64,000 bases of DNA, from positions 49,867-113,866 of the forward strand of contig NZ_JAKGBW010000013.1 of NCBI RefSeq assembly GCF_021556485.1. Reading direction: 5' to 3'. How positions within the stretch are numbered: the stretch's first letter is position 1; every line of letters begins with the position of its first letter. The translations under genes and the position numbers were made by a program. Shown here in pieces: positions 19,029-27,815 of the stretch. The stretch is from Oceanobacillus alkalisoli. GTDB taxonomy: Bacteria > Bacillota > Bacilli > Bacillales > Amphibacillaceae. The notes beneath the pieces are model-generated. The model made no database searches. It worked only from the letters and a program-made list of their open reading frames with translations, and was not told the origin of the DNA.

Positions 19029-19884
19029 AACCCATTTTGCATTTTTTGATGAAGGATCGAAAAAGGAAATTAGAAGAGCCCTCTTAAAAGCAGTTGCAAT
19101 TCCTGGTTACCAGGTTCCCTTTGCCTCAAGGGAAATGCCGATTGCCCGGGGATGGGGTACTGGAGGGCTGCAAATCACCCTTTCTCTCATTGGTAAACAG
19201 GACGTGCTGAAAGTAATAGACCAAGGGGCAGATGAATCGGTAAATGCGGTGAGTATTAAAAAACTCATTTCTAAGACGACTGGTGTCAGACTCGTGGAAC
19301 GAACCGAGGATGCGACACTCATTCAATCACGGCACCGGATTCCTGAAGTGCCGCTTACGAAAAATCAAATCCTTGTTCTGCAAGTTCCCATGCCGGAACC
19401 ATTACGCGGAGTTGAGGCAAGTGAATATCAAACGAAAATCCTTCATTCGGAAGAGGATTACAGTGGCGCGTGGCTTCAATTATTCGAACAAGTTATGAAA
19501 TATGGAAAGACAGCAACAGGTGCAGATCACCCCGTTTATGTAAATGGTCGCTATATTATGGCCCCGAGTCCGATTCCGAGATTTGATAATCCGAAGCTTC
19601 ATCAATCAGACGCACTTATTCTCTTTGGTGCTGGGCGAGAGAAGAAGATTTACGCCGTCCCACCTTATGCCGATGTATCTTCCCTTGCTTTTGATGACTA
19701 TCCGTTTCAAGTGGAGTCCTTTGCTGGGGAAAACTGTCATTTATGTGGAGCAGAGAATGTATTTTTGGATGAACTCGAGGACCCTGTCACGAATGAAACA
19801 ATCTACCAATGCAATGACACAAGTTATTGCTTAGAACGGTTAAACGAGAATGAGGAAGCGGAGGTAAGGAAGACGTATGCATGA
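19018..19884 (+). CDS. phnJ: C-P lyase PhnJ, radical SAM carbon-phosphorus lyase
   Basis: 288 residues. PhnJ cleaves the carbon-phosphorus bond of ribosyl phosphonate by radical chemistry, releasing the alkane. Four Cys lie at the C terminus at 240, 243, 265 and 271 (CHLC ... CNDTSYC). In the E. coli enzyme three of the corresponding Cys bind the 4Fe-4S cluster and one is the thiyl radical carrier; all four are kept here. The start overlaps phnI and the end overlaps phnK by 8 bases. Confidence 0.96.
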   Translation: MKAKTHFAFFDEGSKKEIRRALLKAVAIPGYQVPFASREMPIARGWGTGGLQITLSLIGKQDVLKVIDQGADESVNAVSIKKLISKTTGVRLVERTEDATLIQSRHRIPEVPLTKNQILVLQVPMPEPLRGVEASEYQTKILHSEEDYSGAWLQLFEQVMKYGKTATGADHPVYVNGRYIMAPSPIPRFDNPKLHQSDALILFGAGREKKIYAVPPYADVSSLAFDDYPFQVESFAGENCHLCGAENVFLDELEDPVTNETIYQCNDTSYCLERLNENEEAEVRKTYA

Positions 19885-20713
19885 AGCACCTTTACTACGT
19901 GTAAGAGATTTAACAAAGCAATTTGGAGAAGCTTGTTCATCCTGTGATGGTGGAGAGAACTTGGAAAAAAACTATTGTCCAACGTGTGGAACGGTATATG
20001 CCTGTCAAAACATTTCCTTTGATTTATATCCCGGTGAGATTCTGGGCATTGTCGGGGAAAGTGGGAGCGGAAAATCGTCGATGATGCAGTGCCTCTATTT
20101 CGATTCAGAGGTCACATCCGGTGCCGTCTATCTCGATCATATCCCGGCTCTAGCAGGGAAAAATGTGTTCGCGCTCTCTTCCCAGCAGAAGCGTGCCATC
20201 CGCAATCAGCAATATGGCATGGTTTATCAAAATCCGATTCGCGGGTTAAAAATGGATTTTTCCTCCGTCGGTAATATCGCGGAGAAATTAATTGCAGCAG
20301 GTAACCGGCATGTTGGTGACATGGAAGCGGTGAGTAAGAGCCTACTTGAGCATGTTCACATTCCATTATTTCGAATGAAAGAGGAGCCAAGGAATTTCTC
20401 TGGTGGAATGCAGCAACGAGTTCAGATTGCCAAAGCTCTCTCGAATAACCCACCGATATTATTTTTAGATGAAGTGACGACTGGACTCGATTTATCGGTG
20501 CAAGCGAATGTGCTTGATTTGATTAAAGGCATTCAACGTGATCTTGGAATTAGCATGATTGTCGTTTCGCATGACTTAGCGGTGATTCGGATGCTTGCCG
20601 ACCGGACGATTGTCATGCTGAACGGGTCGATTATTGAAGATGGGTTGACAGACCAGATCCTTGAAGACCCGCAGCATGCCTACACCCAGCAATTAGTATA
20701 TTCCCTACTGTAA
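19877..20713 (+). CDS. phnK: ABC-type ATPase PhnK of C-P lyase, with a Cys-rich insertion
   Basis: 278 residues. PhnK is the ABC-type subunit that docks on the PhnJ faces of the core complex. Walker A GESGSGKS is at about 60-67, signature FSGGMQQR near 175 and Walker B ILFLDEV near 196. Compared with E. coli PhnK, about 25 residues are inserted before the first core strand, with Cys at 20, 23, 34, 37 and 43 (CSSC, CPTC). Two CxxC pairs make a likely zinc-ribbon-type knuckle. The insertion lies at the edge that faces PhnJ in the known complex, but what it does is unknown. Confidence 0.93.
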   Translation: MHEAPLLRVRDLTKQFGEACSSCDGGENLEKNYCPTCGTVYACQNISFDLYPGEILGIVGESGSGKSSMMQCLYFDSEVTSGAVYLDHIPALAGKNVFALSSQQKRAIRNQQYGMVYQNPIRGLKMDFSSVGNIAEKLIAAGNRHVGDMEAVSKSLLEHVHIPLFRMKEEPRNFSGGMQQRVQIAKALSNNPPILFLDEVTTGLDLSVQANVLDLIKGIQRDLGISMIVVSHDLAVIRMLADRTIVMLNGSIIEDGLTDQILEDPQHAYTQQLVYSLL

Positions 20714-20731
20714 ACGAAGGAGGAAGCAAAC

Positions 20732-21913
20732 TTGTATATCATTCATAATGGAAAAGTTATATTGGAACAAGAAATCTTGGAGAATCATGCCGTTGTCGTA
20801 GAAAATGAAAAAATAAAGGAAATCATTCCTGAAGAAAAAATCGCACATTTCCCTCGTGCTAATAAAATCGATGCAAATGGCGGCTTCATTGCACCGGGTT
20901 TCATTGATATCCATTCTGATTATATTGAAGGCATTGTTTCCCCGCGTCCGACGAGCATGATGGATATGGATATTAGCTTACGAGAAGCAGAGAAAATCTT
21001 AATTAGTCATGGTATTACGACGATGTTCCACTCCCTTTCTTTTTACCGCGAGGATGCATTCACGCATAAGCCGATGCGTTATCCGCATAACGTGCAGCGG
21101 CTCGTTGATGCAATTGCCAGGACGCACCATGAATTACATTTGATCCGTCACAGGCTCCATGCCCGTTTTGAAGTGGATAATATCGATGAAGTTGATTCGC
21201 TAATTGAAAACATTGAAGCTGGAAAAGTTCATCTCTTGTCCTTTATGGATCATACACCTGGTCAAGGACAATACCGGGATCTGGAAGTGTACAGTGAGAC
21301 GTTGAAAGGTTATCGGGACCTGACAGATTCGGACGTCCAAACGATTATTAAAGAACGGCAAAATGGCACCTTTCTCACCACGCAAAAAATAAAAGAAGTT
21401 GCAGATATTGCTATCCGAAAAGGAATTGCTGTCGCATCGCATGATGATGACCATCTTGCAAAAGTTGATTTAGTGAAATCTTTCGGCACGACGATTAGTG
21501 AATTCCCGATTACACTCGAAGTTGCTAAAAAAGCGAAAGAAGCGGGTTTACAAACAGTCGCAGGTGCTCCGAATGTGCTGCTTGGCGGCTCCCACTCTGG
21601 TAATTTATCAGCTGCTGAAGCAATTGCGCATGGCTGTATTGATATTCTTTGCAGTGATTATTATCCCGCCGCCCTGCTTCATGCTGTATTTAATTTACAT
21701 GAGGAGTACGGTTATCCGCTCGAGGACATGGTCCAAATGGTCAGCATCAATCCGGCAAGAGCAGTTCGGTTAGATCATGAGGTCGGTTCCATCCAGCCAG
21801 GAAAAAAGGCAGATCTTCTTTTGATTGAAAAGATGGATGATGGCTATCCGATGCTTACGATGACGATGGTGAATGGAGTTGTGATTACGACAACGAATTA
21901 TCGCTTGAATTAA
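20732..21913 (+). CDS. phnM: phosphonate triphosphate diphosphohydrolase PhnM
   Basis: 393 residues; TTG start placed nine bases after AAGGAGGA. PhnM is an amidohydrolase-fold enzyme that removes pyrophosphate from ribose-1-phosphonate-5-triphosphate before PhnJ acts. Metal ligands are visible in GFIDIHSDYIEG near residue 60, HDDDH near 235 and CSDYYPAALL near 310. The order here is phnK-phnM-phnL instead of K-L-M as in E. coli. Confidence 0.94.
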   Translation: MYIIHNGKVILEQEILENHAVVVENEKIKEIIPEEKIAHFPRANKIDANGGFIAPGFIDIHSDYIEGIVSPRPTSMMDMDISLREAEKILISHGITTMFHSLSFYREDAFTHKPMRYPHNVQRLVDAIARTHHELHLIRHRLHARFEVDNIDEVDSLIENIEAGKVHLLSFMDHTPGQGQYRDLEVYSETLKGYRDLTDSDVQTIIKERQNGTFLTTQKIKEVADIAIRKGIAVASHDDDHLAKVDLVKSFGTTISEFPITLEVAKKAKEAGLQTVAGAPNVLLGGSHSGNLSAAEAIAHGCIDILCSDYYPAALLHAVFNLHEEYGYPLEDMVQMVSINPARAVRLDHEVGSIQPGKKADLLLIEKMDDGYPMLTMTMVNGVVITTTNYRLN

Positions 21914-21927
21914 AGGAGGAGATTCCT

Positions 21928-22647
21928 ATGACAATGCTAGACATCCGAAATTTTGGAAAGCAATTTACAATCCACCATCTAGAAAAAACAATCCAAGCCG
22001 TTGAGGGAGTGAATTTTTCCATTGAAGAAGGAGAGTTTCTTGGAATTGTCGGGAGGAGCGGGAGTGGTAAATCAACAGTTTTAAAAAGTATCTACCGTTC
22101 CTATTTATCGGACGCAGGTGCAATTCTTTATGATTCTGCCAGATATGGAAAAGTGAATCTCGCAAAAGCAACGGAACGCGAGATGCTCTACCTTAGAAAA
22201 TATGAAATTGGCTATGTTTCACAGTTTTTAAATGTCATGCCGCGGACAACTTCAAGAGAATTAGTGGAGAAGGCGTTATTGGAAATGGGTGAAACAGAAG
22301 AAGCAGCACGCTGCGAAGCGGAAAAGGCATTGGATCACTTTGAACTGGATGAAGCCCTTTGGGATACGTATCCAAATACGTTTTCCGGCGGGGAGAAGTT
22401 GAGATTGAATATTGCGATCGCAACCGTAAAGAAACCAAGACTTCTCCTGCTCGATGAACCAACCGCAAGCTTAGACTACGCATCGAAAATGAAGGTGCGG
22501 GAAATCATTGAAAAGCTGAAAGCAAATGGAACGACCTTGCTCGGAATCTTTCATGATATTGAATTTATGGAAGGCGTCTGTGACAAGGTGTACGATATGC
22601 GGACGCGAAAAGTTACGCAGGAGGTGGCGATCGCCAGTGAAGGCTGA
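21928..22647 (+). CDS. phnL: ABC-type ATPase PhnL of C-P lyase
   Basis: 239 residues, a second ABC-type ATPase required with PhnG, H and I for the first step of C-P lyase. Walker A is GRSGSGKST near residue 46, the signature FSGGEKLR near 155 and Walker B LLLLDEP near 175. ATG follows AAAGGAGGAG. Its last 11 bases overlap the next gene. Confidence 0.92.
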   Translation: MTMLDIRNFGKQFTIHHLEKTIQAVEGVNFSIEEGEFLGIVGRSGSGKSTVLKSIYRSYLSDAGAILYDSARYGKVNLAKATEREMLYLRKYEIGYVSQFLNVMPRTTSRELVEKALLEMGETEEAARCEAEKALDHFELDEALWDTYPNTFSGGEKLRLNIAIATVKKPRLLLLDEPTASLDYASKMKVREIIEKLKANGTTLLGIFHDIEFMEGVCDKVYDMRTRKVTQEVAIASEG

Positions 22648-23443
22648 TTTGCACGTGCACAGTTCTTACTCCGATAGCTCGCTCACAATGAAAGAAGTGT
22701 TCCAGGAAGCAAAGCGAAATGGTGTCACTCATCTTAGCTTTGTTGATCATGATACGGTGGCTGGGTTGGCTGAAGCGAAACGATTAGAAAAAGAGTATGA
22801 TGTTACCGCCATCCCTGGAATTGAAATCTCTGCCTATGATTTTGAACGGGATCGTAAAGTTCATATTCTTGGTTATAACTATGACCAGCATGCACGGCAT
22901 ATCACCCGGCTCTGCACCCCTCTCTTCGAACGAAGACACGAGCACACGTTATGGCAAATCGAGCAGATTAAACGGGCAGGATACAGGTTCCATGTGGAAC
23001 GAGTGTTAGAAGCAGCAAAGCCTAGTACAACTATTTATAAACAGCATGTGATGGCTCAGCTTACAGATGCAGCTTATGATTCCAATACTTATCAAACGCT
23101 GTACCGGAAGCTTTTTAAAGGAGAGGGTCCAGCTGCTGGAGACATTATTTATATCGATGCATTTGATGCAGTCGAAGCAATTGTTGCAGATGGTGGACTT
23201 CCTGTTGTTGCTCATCCGGGACAACTTGATTCTTATGAACTCATTCCAGAGCTTGTCGAAGTCGGTTTAGCTGGAATCGAACTGCATCATCCGGATCACA
23301 CAGAATTAGACCGGGACAAAGTAGAAGCCTTGGCAGAGAGTTTTGGCCTCTTTATGACTGGCGGGACAGATCATCATGGCTCCTTTGGCTCAAAGATTGA
23401 AATTGGCGCGGTTCTAAGTCCATTTAATCCATTGTTTAGATAG
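22637..23443 (+). CDS. PHP-domain phosphoesterase of the phn operon (PhnPP-like)
   Basis: 268 residues from GTG 22637, eleven bases after AGGAGGTG. The PHP fold is shown by DLHVHSSYSD (His 6 and 8), SFVDHDT, PGIEIS, AHPGQL and TGGTDHHG, supplying the usual metal ligands. It overlaps phnL and closes the catalytic part of the operon. In E. coli, the metallo-beta-lactamase PhnP opens the ribose 1,2-cyclic phosphate made by PhnJ; no phnP or phnN is present here. A PHP protein that opens the same cyclic phosphate (PhnPP) has been described from another bacterium, so this protein probably takes that role. The function is inferred from fold and context. Confidence 0.85.
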   Translation: MKADLHVHSSYSDSSLTMKEVFQEAKRNGVTHLSFVDHDTVAGLAEAKRLEKEYDVTAIPGIEISAYDFERDRKVHILGYNYDQHARHITRLCTPLFERRHEHTLWQIEQIKRAGYRFHVERVLEAAKPSTTIYKQHVMAQLTDAAYDSNTYQTLYRKLFKGEGPAAGDIIYIDAFDAVEAIVADGGLPVVAHPGQLDSYELIPELVEVGLAGIELHHPDHTELDRDKVEALAESFGLFMTGGTDHHGSFGSKIEIGAVLSPFNPLFR

Positions 23444-23450
23444 TTTTAAT

Positions 23451-23480
23451 TTTATAAAGTTACGGTTAAAAACTTGTAAA
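23451..23480 (-). promoter_or_regulatory. Pho-box-like repeats upstream of phnD (opposite strand)
   Basis: On the minus strand TTTACA, TTAACC and TTTATA follow at 11-base steps. The match is weaker than at phnG and the orientation is opposite to phnD, so it is only a candidate. Confidence 0.3.
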
Positions 23481-23586
23481 AACGCTATTTTTTCTAATAA
23501 ATTGTGGTTTAATAGGCGATGGAGATAGGTTGAAATGAAGCTCGACCACAATTTTTCGAAATTAAAAATGGAGGGGAACAAATTTC

Positions 23587-24621
23587 ATGAAGAAGAAATG
23601 GTGTGTGTTAGCAATGCTGTTTGCAAGTATTCTGTTACTCGCTGCTTGTTCGGATAGTTCAGCAGAAAGTGGTGAGGTGGATGACGTCATTGATATCGTG
23701 TGGTATCCGAACGAATCCGGTAATGATATGAAATCTTCTCGAGACGAAATCGGCAGTGTTATTGAAGAAGCAACTGGTAAAACCGTTGAGCATCACTTAA
23801 CGACAGATTACGCCATCGCAATCGAAACGCTTGTAAACAACAATGCAGACCTAGCTTTCATGGGAGCGGTAGGATACATAGAAGCTAAGAATGGCAATGA
23901 TGCAGTTGAGCCTATCGTCGTACCATCAGGGCCATCCGGCACATTGGATGACGCGATCTACCATAGCTGGTTAGCGGTAAATGTCGATGAACAAGATAAT
24001 TTCAAAGTAGACGGTGAGTTTTCACTGGATACGATTGTAGATAAGTCATTTTCCTTTGTATCAAACAGCTCAACATCAGGCTTTGTGGTGCCATCCTCTG
24101 GTATCGTTGATTATTTTGCCGATCATGAGGAATACGGCGATTTAACACAGGAAGATCTGATGGAAGGCGGACCATTCTTCTCTCAAGTGTTATTCGGTGG
24201 ATCGCACCAAGGTTCAGCGGTTAACCTCTTGAACAATTCCGTTGAAGTTGCAGCATTCTGTGATACTTGTGTTGAGAGTTATGTTGAATTAGCAGAAGGT
24301 GATGCAAATTCACCTGGAGCAGTCTACCAAGTGAAAGACGATGCTGCAGAACCATTCAACACCGTTACAGGGAAAGAATTCACACTAATTAGTGTGACTC
24401 CAGTACTGAATGCTCCATTTGCTGCCAACTTAGAAGTGATCGGTGAAGAAGATTATGAAACGATTCAGGAACTGTTCGCCTCTGACGAAATCGCAAATAA
24501 CGAAAAAATTTTTGTACCAGAAGACTCCGATGCGTCCGGTTTATTCTATAAATCGGCTGATGAACGTTTTGTCCCAGTAGAAGATGAGTGGTTCAATCCA
24601 ATCCGTGAACTGCAAAACTAA
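23587..24621 (+). CDS. phnD: phosphonate ABC transporter, substrate-binding lipoprotein
   Basis: 344 residues. A lipoprotein signal peptide ends in LAAC (18-21), so the protein is anchored outside the membrane. The PhnD/PtxB family pattern is clear: IVWYPNESG near residue 37, a TTDYAIAIETLVNNNADLAF block near 78 (shortened here) and SSTSGFVVPS near 157, which forms part of the phosphonate pocket. ATG follows ATGGAGGGG. It begins the transport half of the locus, 143 bases after the PHP gene. Confidence 0.94.
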   Translation: MKKKWCVLAMLFASILLLAACSDSSAESGEVDDVIDIVWYPNESGNDMKSSRDEIGSVIEEATGKTVEHHLTTDYAIAIETLVNNNADLAFMGAVGYIEAKNGNDAVEPIVVPSGPSGTLDDAIYHSWLAVNVDEQDNFKVDGEFSLDTIVDKSFSFVSNSSTSGFVVPSSGIVDYFADHEEYGDLTQEDLMEGGPFFSQVLFGGSHQGSAVNLLNNSVEVAAFCDTCVESYVELAEGDANSPGAVYQVKDDAAEPFNTVTGKEFTLISVTPVLNAPFAANLEVIGEEDYETIQELFASDEIANNEKIFVPEDSDASGLFYKSADERFVPVEDEWFNPIRELQN

Positions 24622-24692
24622 GTAAAAACAATACGGGATGGAGTGTGCAAGACTGCATGCTCTATCCTGTTAATAAAAAAGGAGTTCAAAAA

Positions 24693-25457
24693 ATGACATT
24701 ATTACAGGTTGCGAAGCTTGGGAAGTCCTATGATTCACAGACACAGGTGTTGAAAGACGTAAGCTTTACGGTGGAAGCTGGCGAGTTTGTCTCGGTAATC
24801 GGACCATCCGGAGCAGGTAAATCAACCTTACTGCGCTGTATCAATCGAATGGTCGAGATTAATCATGGAAAGATTCTATTTGATGAGCGTGATGTCGGTT
24901 CGTTGAAGAAGAAAGATTTACGTAAGTTACGGACAGATATCGGTATGGTGTTCCAGCACTATAATTTAGTTCCTCGCTTAACTGTCATTGAAAATGTGCT
25001 TCATGGTCGCTTTGGTTATAAAAATACGGTTCAAGGTGTTCTCGGACGTTTTACAGAAGAAGAAAAGGAACAGGCTTTTTACTTACTAGACAAGCTTGGG
25101 ATTGCGGAACATGCTTATAAGCGCTGTGATCAATTAAGTGGTGGCCAGCAGCAGCGTGTCGGTATATGCCGTGCGCTAATTCAAGACCCGAAATTAATTC
25201 TTTGTGATGAACCAATCGCCTCATTAGATCCGAACTCCTCTACAGTCATTATGGATCATTTACAATCGATCACAAAAGAATTGGGTATTACGTGTATCGT
25301 TAACTTGCACCAAGTAGAAGTTGCACAAAGTTATTCGGACCGGATTATTGGTCTTAGAAAAGGTGAGGTTGTTTTTGATGGAAGGAGTGCTTTGCTTCTT
25401 GAAGAGCAGATTAATCATATTTATGGTACGAAACAACGGGAATTAATCACGGTTTAA
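24693..25457 (+). CDS. phnC: phosphonate ABC transporter, ATP-binding protein
   Basis: 254 residues from ATG 24693 after AAAGGAG; the frame is open further up but without a ribosome site. Walker A GPSGAGKST near residue 39, Q-loop MVFQHYNLVPRLTV, signature LSGGQQQR near 149, Walker B LILCDEP near 170. The NLV...VIENVLHGR spacing is characteristic of PhnC. It powers uptake of phosphonates through PhnE1/E2. Confidence 0.94.
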   Translation: MTLLQVAKLGKSYDSQTQVLKDVSFTVEAGEFVSVIGPSGAGKSTLLRCINRMVEINHGKILFDERDVGSLKKKDLRKLRTDIGMVFQHYNLVPRLTVIENVLHGRFGYKNTVQGVLGRFTEEEKEQAFYLLDKLGIAEHAYKRCDQLSGGQQQRVGICRALIQDPKLILCDEPIASLDPNSSTVIMDHLQSITKELGITCIVNLHQVEVAQSYSDRIIGLRKGEVVFDGRSALLLEEQINHIYGTKQRELITV

Positions 25458-25470
25458 GGAGCAAACAAGT

Positions 25471-26256
25471 GTGAAGGAAAAAACAATTCGAAAAAGCAGA
25501 TGGATGACAACTATCGCCTTTATCATCATTATTGGGGTGACCTATTTTTCAGCAGTGATAACGGATTTTAACTTTATTGAAGGTGCCTTAACCTTCCCCG
25601 CTGCTATCAGCTGGATAGCTTCCAATCTGTGGATTACTGCTGAAACATGGGAAAGACTGCCAGCAATTCTGACAAAACTGAATGAAACAATTTTCATGTC
25701 CATTGCAGCAACGACCTTAGCAGCAGTCATCTCCTTATTTTTAGGATTAATGGGCTCCCAAACGACAAAAGTCAATAATATCTTTAGTGTCATTGCTCGC
25801 TTCATCGCTTCATTTTCAAGAAATATACCAGTTGTAGCTTGGTCCCTTATTTTACTTATTTCCTTTGGGCAAAATTCACTCACTGGATTCCTCGCGTTAT
25901 TCGTTGGCACACTTGGATTTCTAACACGAGCTTTTATCGAAACGATTGATGAGGCCGGGCACAGTGCAGTAGAGGCATTGCAAGCTACAGGGGCAACGTA
26001 TTCTCATATTGTAAGCAAAGCAGTACTGCCGCAAAGCTTACCACAGATGCTCAGCTGGATTCTTTTTATGATTGAGACGAATATCCGGAGTGCGACACTC
26101 GTAGGTATTTTAACAGGGACGGGAATTGGTTACACTTTTGATATGTATTATAAATCACTGAATTATAATGCTGTTGCCCTTGTCACCTTCACCATCGTCA
26201 TCACTGTCATTATAATTGAACTGATATCCAACCGGATAAGGAAGGTGATTTTATAA
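25471..26256 (+). CDS. phnE: phosphonate ABC transporter permease
   Basis: 261 residues, GTG start after TAAGGAGC. About six membrane helices; the EAA loop reads IDEAGHSAVEALQATGATYS near residue 155, the contact site for PhnC. First of two PhnE-type permeases, which form a heterodimer in many Bacillaceae. Its TAA overlaps the ATG of the second permease by one base (TAATG). Confidence 0.92.
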   Translation: MKEKTIRKSRWMTTIAFIIIIGVTYFSAVITDFNFIEGALTFPAAISWIASNLWITAETWERLPAILTKLNETIFMSIAATTLAAVISLFLGLMGSQTTKVNNIFSVIARFIASFSRNIPVVAWSLILLISFGQNSLTGFLALFVGTLGFLTRAFIETIDEAGHSAVEALQATGATYSHIVSKAVLPQSLPQMLSWILFMIETNIRSATLVGILTGTGIGYTFDMYYKSLNYNAVALVTFTIVITVIIIELISNRIRKVIL

Positions 26257-27128
26257 TGGAAGCATTCAGGGAGAAAATTCCACTCGAACAACTTTACATA
26301 AAACGGGCAAAGAACGGCAAAATCAATATTAAATCAGGGAATAAGATTGATCTCGTCACGAAATGGACGATTGCTGTATTGACTCTTCTCACGGTTCTAG
26401 CTTTCTTTTTCTTTGATTATACCGGGTTGAGCCTTGAGCGTGCGATACCGGAGACATGGCATAATTTAAAGACGATGTTTCTGGAACCCTCCCTGAGCCA
26501 TTTTAGCTGGGGAGAGGCAATGTATCAGATTGGGGTAACAGTAGGTTTAGGCGTGTTAGCCACTGTCATTGGAGCAGTTATTGCTTTATTCCTCTCATTT
26601 ATGGCGGCGGAAAACTTGTCCAAACCTTGGGTATCAAAAACTGTCCGGATGGTCATGGCATTTATCCGTGCTGTTCCGACGGTGTTATGGGTCCTTATTT
26701 TTGCAATTGCTGCCGGGTTAGGGAGTGAAGCAGCGGTACTGGGAATGCTATTCCACTCGATTGCCTATCTTGTCAAAGCATTTTCAGAAGCCTTTGAAGA
26801 GGTGGATAATGGAATTTTAGAAGCGATGCGTGCAACTGGGTCTAACTGGTGGCATATCGTTACGCACGGTGTGCTACCTTCTACATTTACTTATTTATTA
26901 TCGTGGACGTTCTTACGTTTTGAAATCAACTTCGGTGTTGCAGTTGCAATGGGAGCCGCAGCTGGAGCGGGAGGAATTGGTTTCGAACTCTTTATGGCAT
27001 CTGGATTTTATTTCGATTTAAGGGAAGTTGGCTTTATCACTTATGCCATTCTTATTATTGCGATTGTGCTGGAGATGGCTTCGACAAGGTTGAAGAATCG
27101 TTATTTTCCAGCTTCGGTGAGAAATTAA
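26256..27128 (+). CDS. phnE: phosphonate ABC transporter permease, second copy
   Basis: 290 residues, longer at the N terminus than its partner by about 35 charged residues that precede the first helix. Six membrane segments; EAA loop FEEVDNGILEAMRATGSNWW near residue 185. It starts inside the stop of the first phnE and ends the phn locus before a terminator. Confidence 0.92.
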   Translation: MEAFREKIPLEQLYIKRAKNGKINIKSGNKIDLVTKWTIAVLTLLTVLAFFFFDYTGLSLERAIPETWHNLKTMFLEPSLSHFSWGEAMYQIGVTVGLGVLATVIGAVIALFLSFMAAENLSKPWVSKTVRMVMAFIRAVPTVLWVLIFAIAAGLGSEAAVLGMLFHSIAYLVKAFSEAFEEVDNGILEAMRATGSNWWHIVTHGVLPSTFTYLLSWTFLRFEINFGVAVAMGAAAGAGGIGFELFMASGFYFDLREVGFITYAILIIAIVLEMASTRLKNRYFPASVRN

Positions 27129-27147
27129 AGGAGATTTTAAAATAGGC

Positions 27148-27178
27148 AAGCACTGCTATAGAGCGGTGCTTTTTTATT
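27148..27178 (+). terminator. terminator of the phn locus
   Basis: AAGCACTGCT / AGCGGTGCTTTTTT hairpin with T run. Confidence 0.85.
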
Positions 27179-27235
27179 TTTGGTGTAACTTTTTCCTTTC
27201 TAATTCGTGTTATAGATAGAGGGGGAGTATTTGAC

Positions 27236-27403
27236 GTGGGGATTAACTTAGACAACATTTATCAGATGTATTTTTTTGATCTATATCGCTTCCTTCTTTC
27301 CCTTTGTCATAATCATCATACGGCAGAGGATCTCTTGCAAGAAACGTTTTTTCGAGCACATCTAAATATTGAAAACTATGATGCCGATAATATTAAAACA
27401 TAG
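27236..27403 (+). pseudogene. ECF sigma factor, N-terminal fragment (region 2)
   Basis: From GTG 27236, nine bases after GGGGGAG, 55 codons read through to TAG. The text around YQMYFFDLYRFLLSLC and TAEDLLQETFFRAH is region 2 of ECF sigma factors, with the conserved AEDLxQETF motif. Region 4 and the linker are absent; unrelated sequence follows. It is most likely a truncated pseudogene of a sigma factor; a short product that binds RNA polymerase cannot be excluded. Confidence 0.75.
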
Positions 27404-27426
27404 CCCATTACAATCATCCTTTCCTT

Positions 27427-27702
27427 CTATGGTTCCTGGAACCCGAACATAGCGATAAATATAAAAAAACTAAGCAGAATAATCAGCGAAACATGCATAA
27501 CAAGCAGTGTTTTCCGTGGAAACCCCTTCAGTCCAAAGAAAACACTGATTCCACCTAAGATGCTGATGATAACTGGGATAAAGATACTTATATTATATAA
27601 ATGGTCGATAAAAGGAATGGATATGTTTAAGGAAAGATACCAGAACATAAAAAATGCAAAAAGAAAACAAATAATCGATACACTAGTAAATAGTTTTTGC
27701 AT
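27427..27702 (-). CDS. small membrane protein, unrecognised
   Basis: 91 residues from the ATG that follows TTGGAGGATAATC on the minus strand. Three strongly hydrophobic segments (about 5-25, 38-60, 68-88) separated by short loops, with a positively charged GFPRKT turn. No family was recognised. It faces the ECF sigma fragment tail to tail and is downstream of the MFS gene on the same strand, with a terminator between. Confidence 0.55.
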   Translation of the reverse strand: MQKLFTSVSIICFLFAFFMFWYLSLNISIPFIDHLYNISIFIPVIISILGGISVFFGLKGFPRKTLLVMHVSLIILLSFFIFIAMFGFQEP

Positions 27703-27770
27703 GATTATCCTCCAATTGTTCCACATGGGACAATTTTGTCAGTAATGTCTCCTCTACTATATATATTCAA

Positions 27771-27809
27771 CGAAAAAAGATGCTACCCTTTTTTAAACAT
27801 CCTTTTTCG
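27771..27809 (-). terminator. terminator after the MFS gene
   Basis: On the minus strand CGAAAAAGGATG / CATCTTTTTTCG stem with a T run, just past the stop of the exporter. Confidence 0.65.
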
Positions 27810-27815
27810 TTCCCC

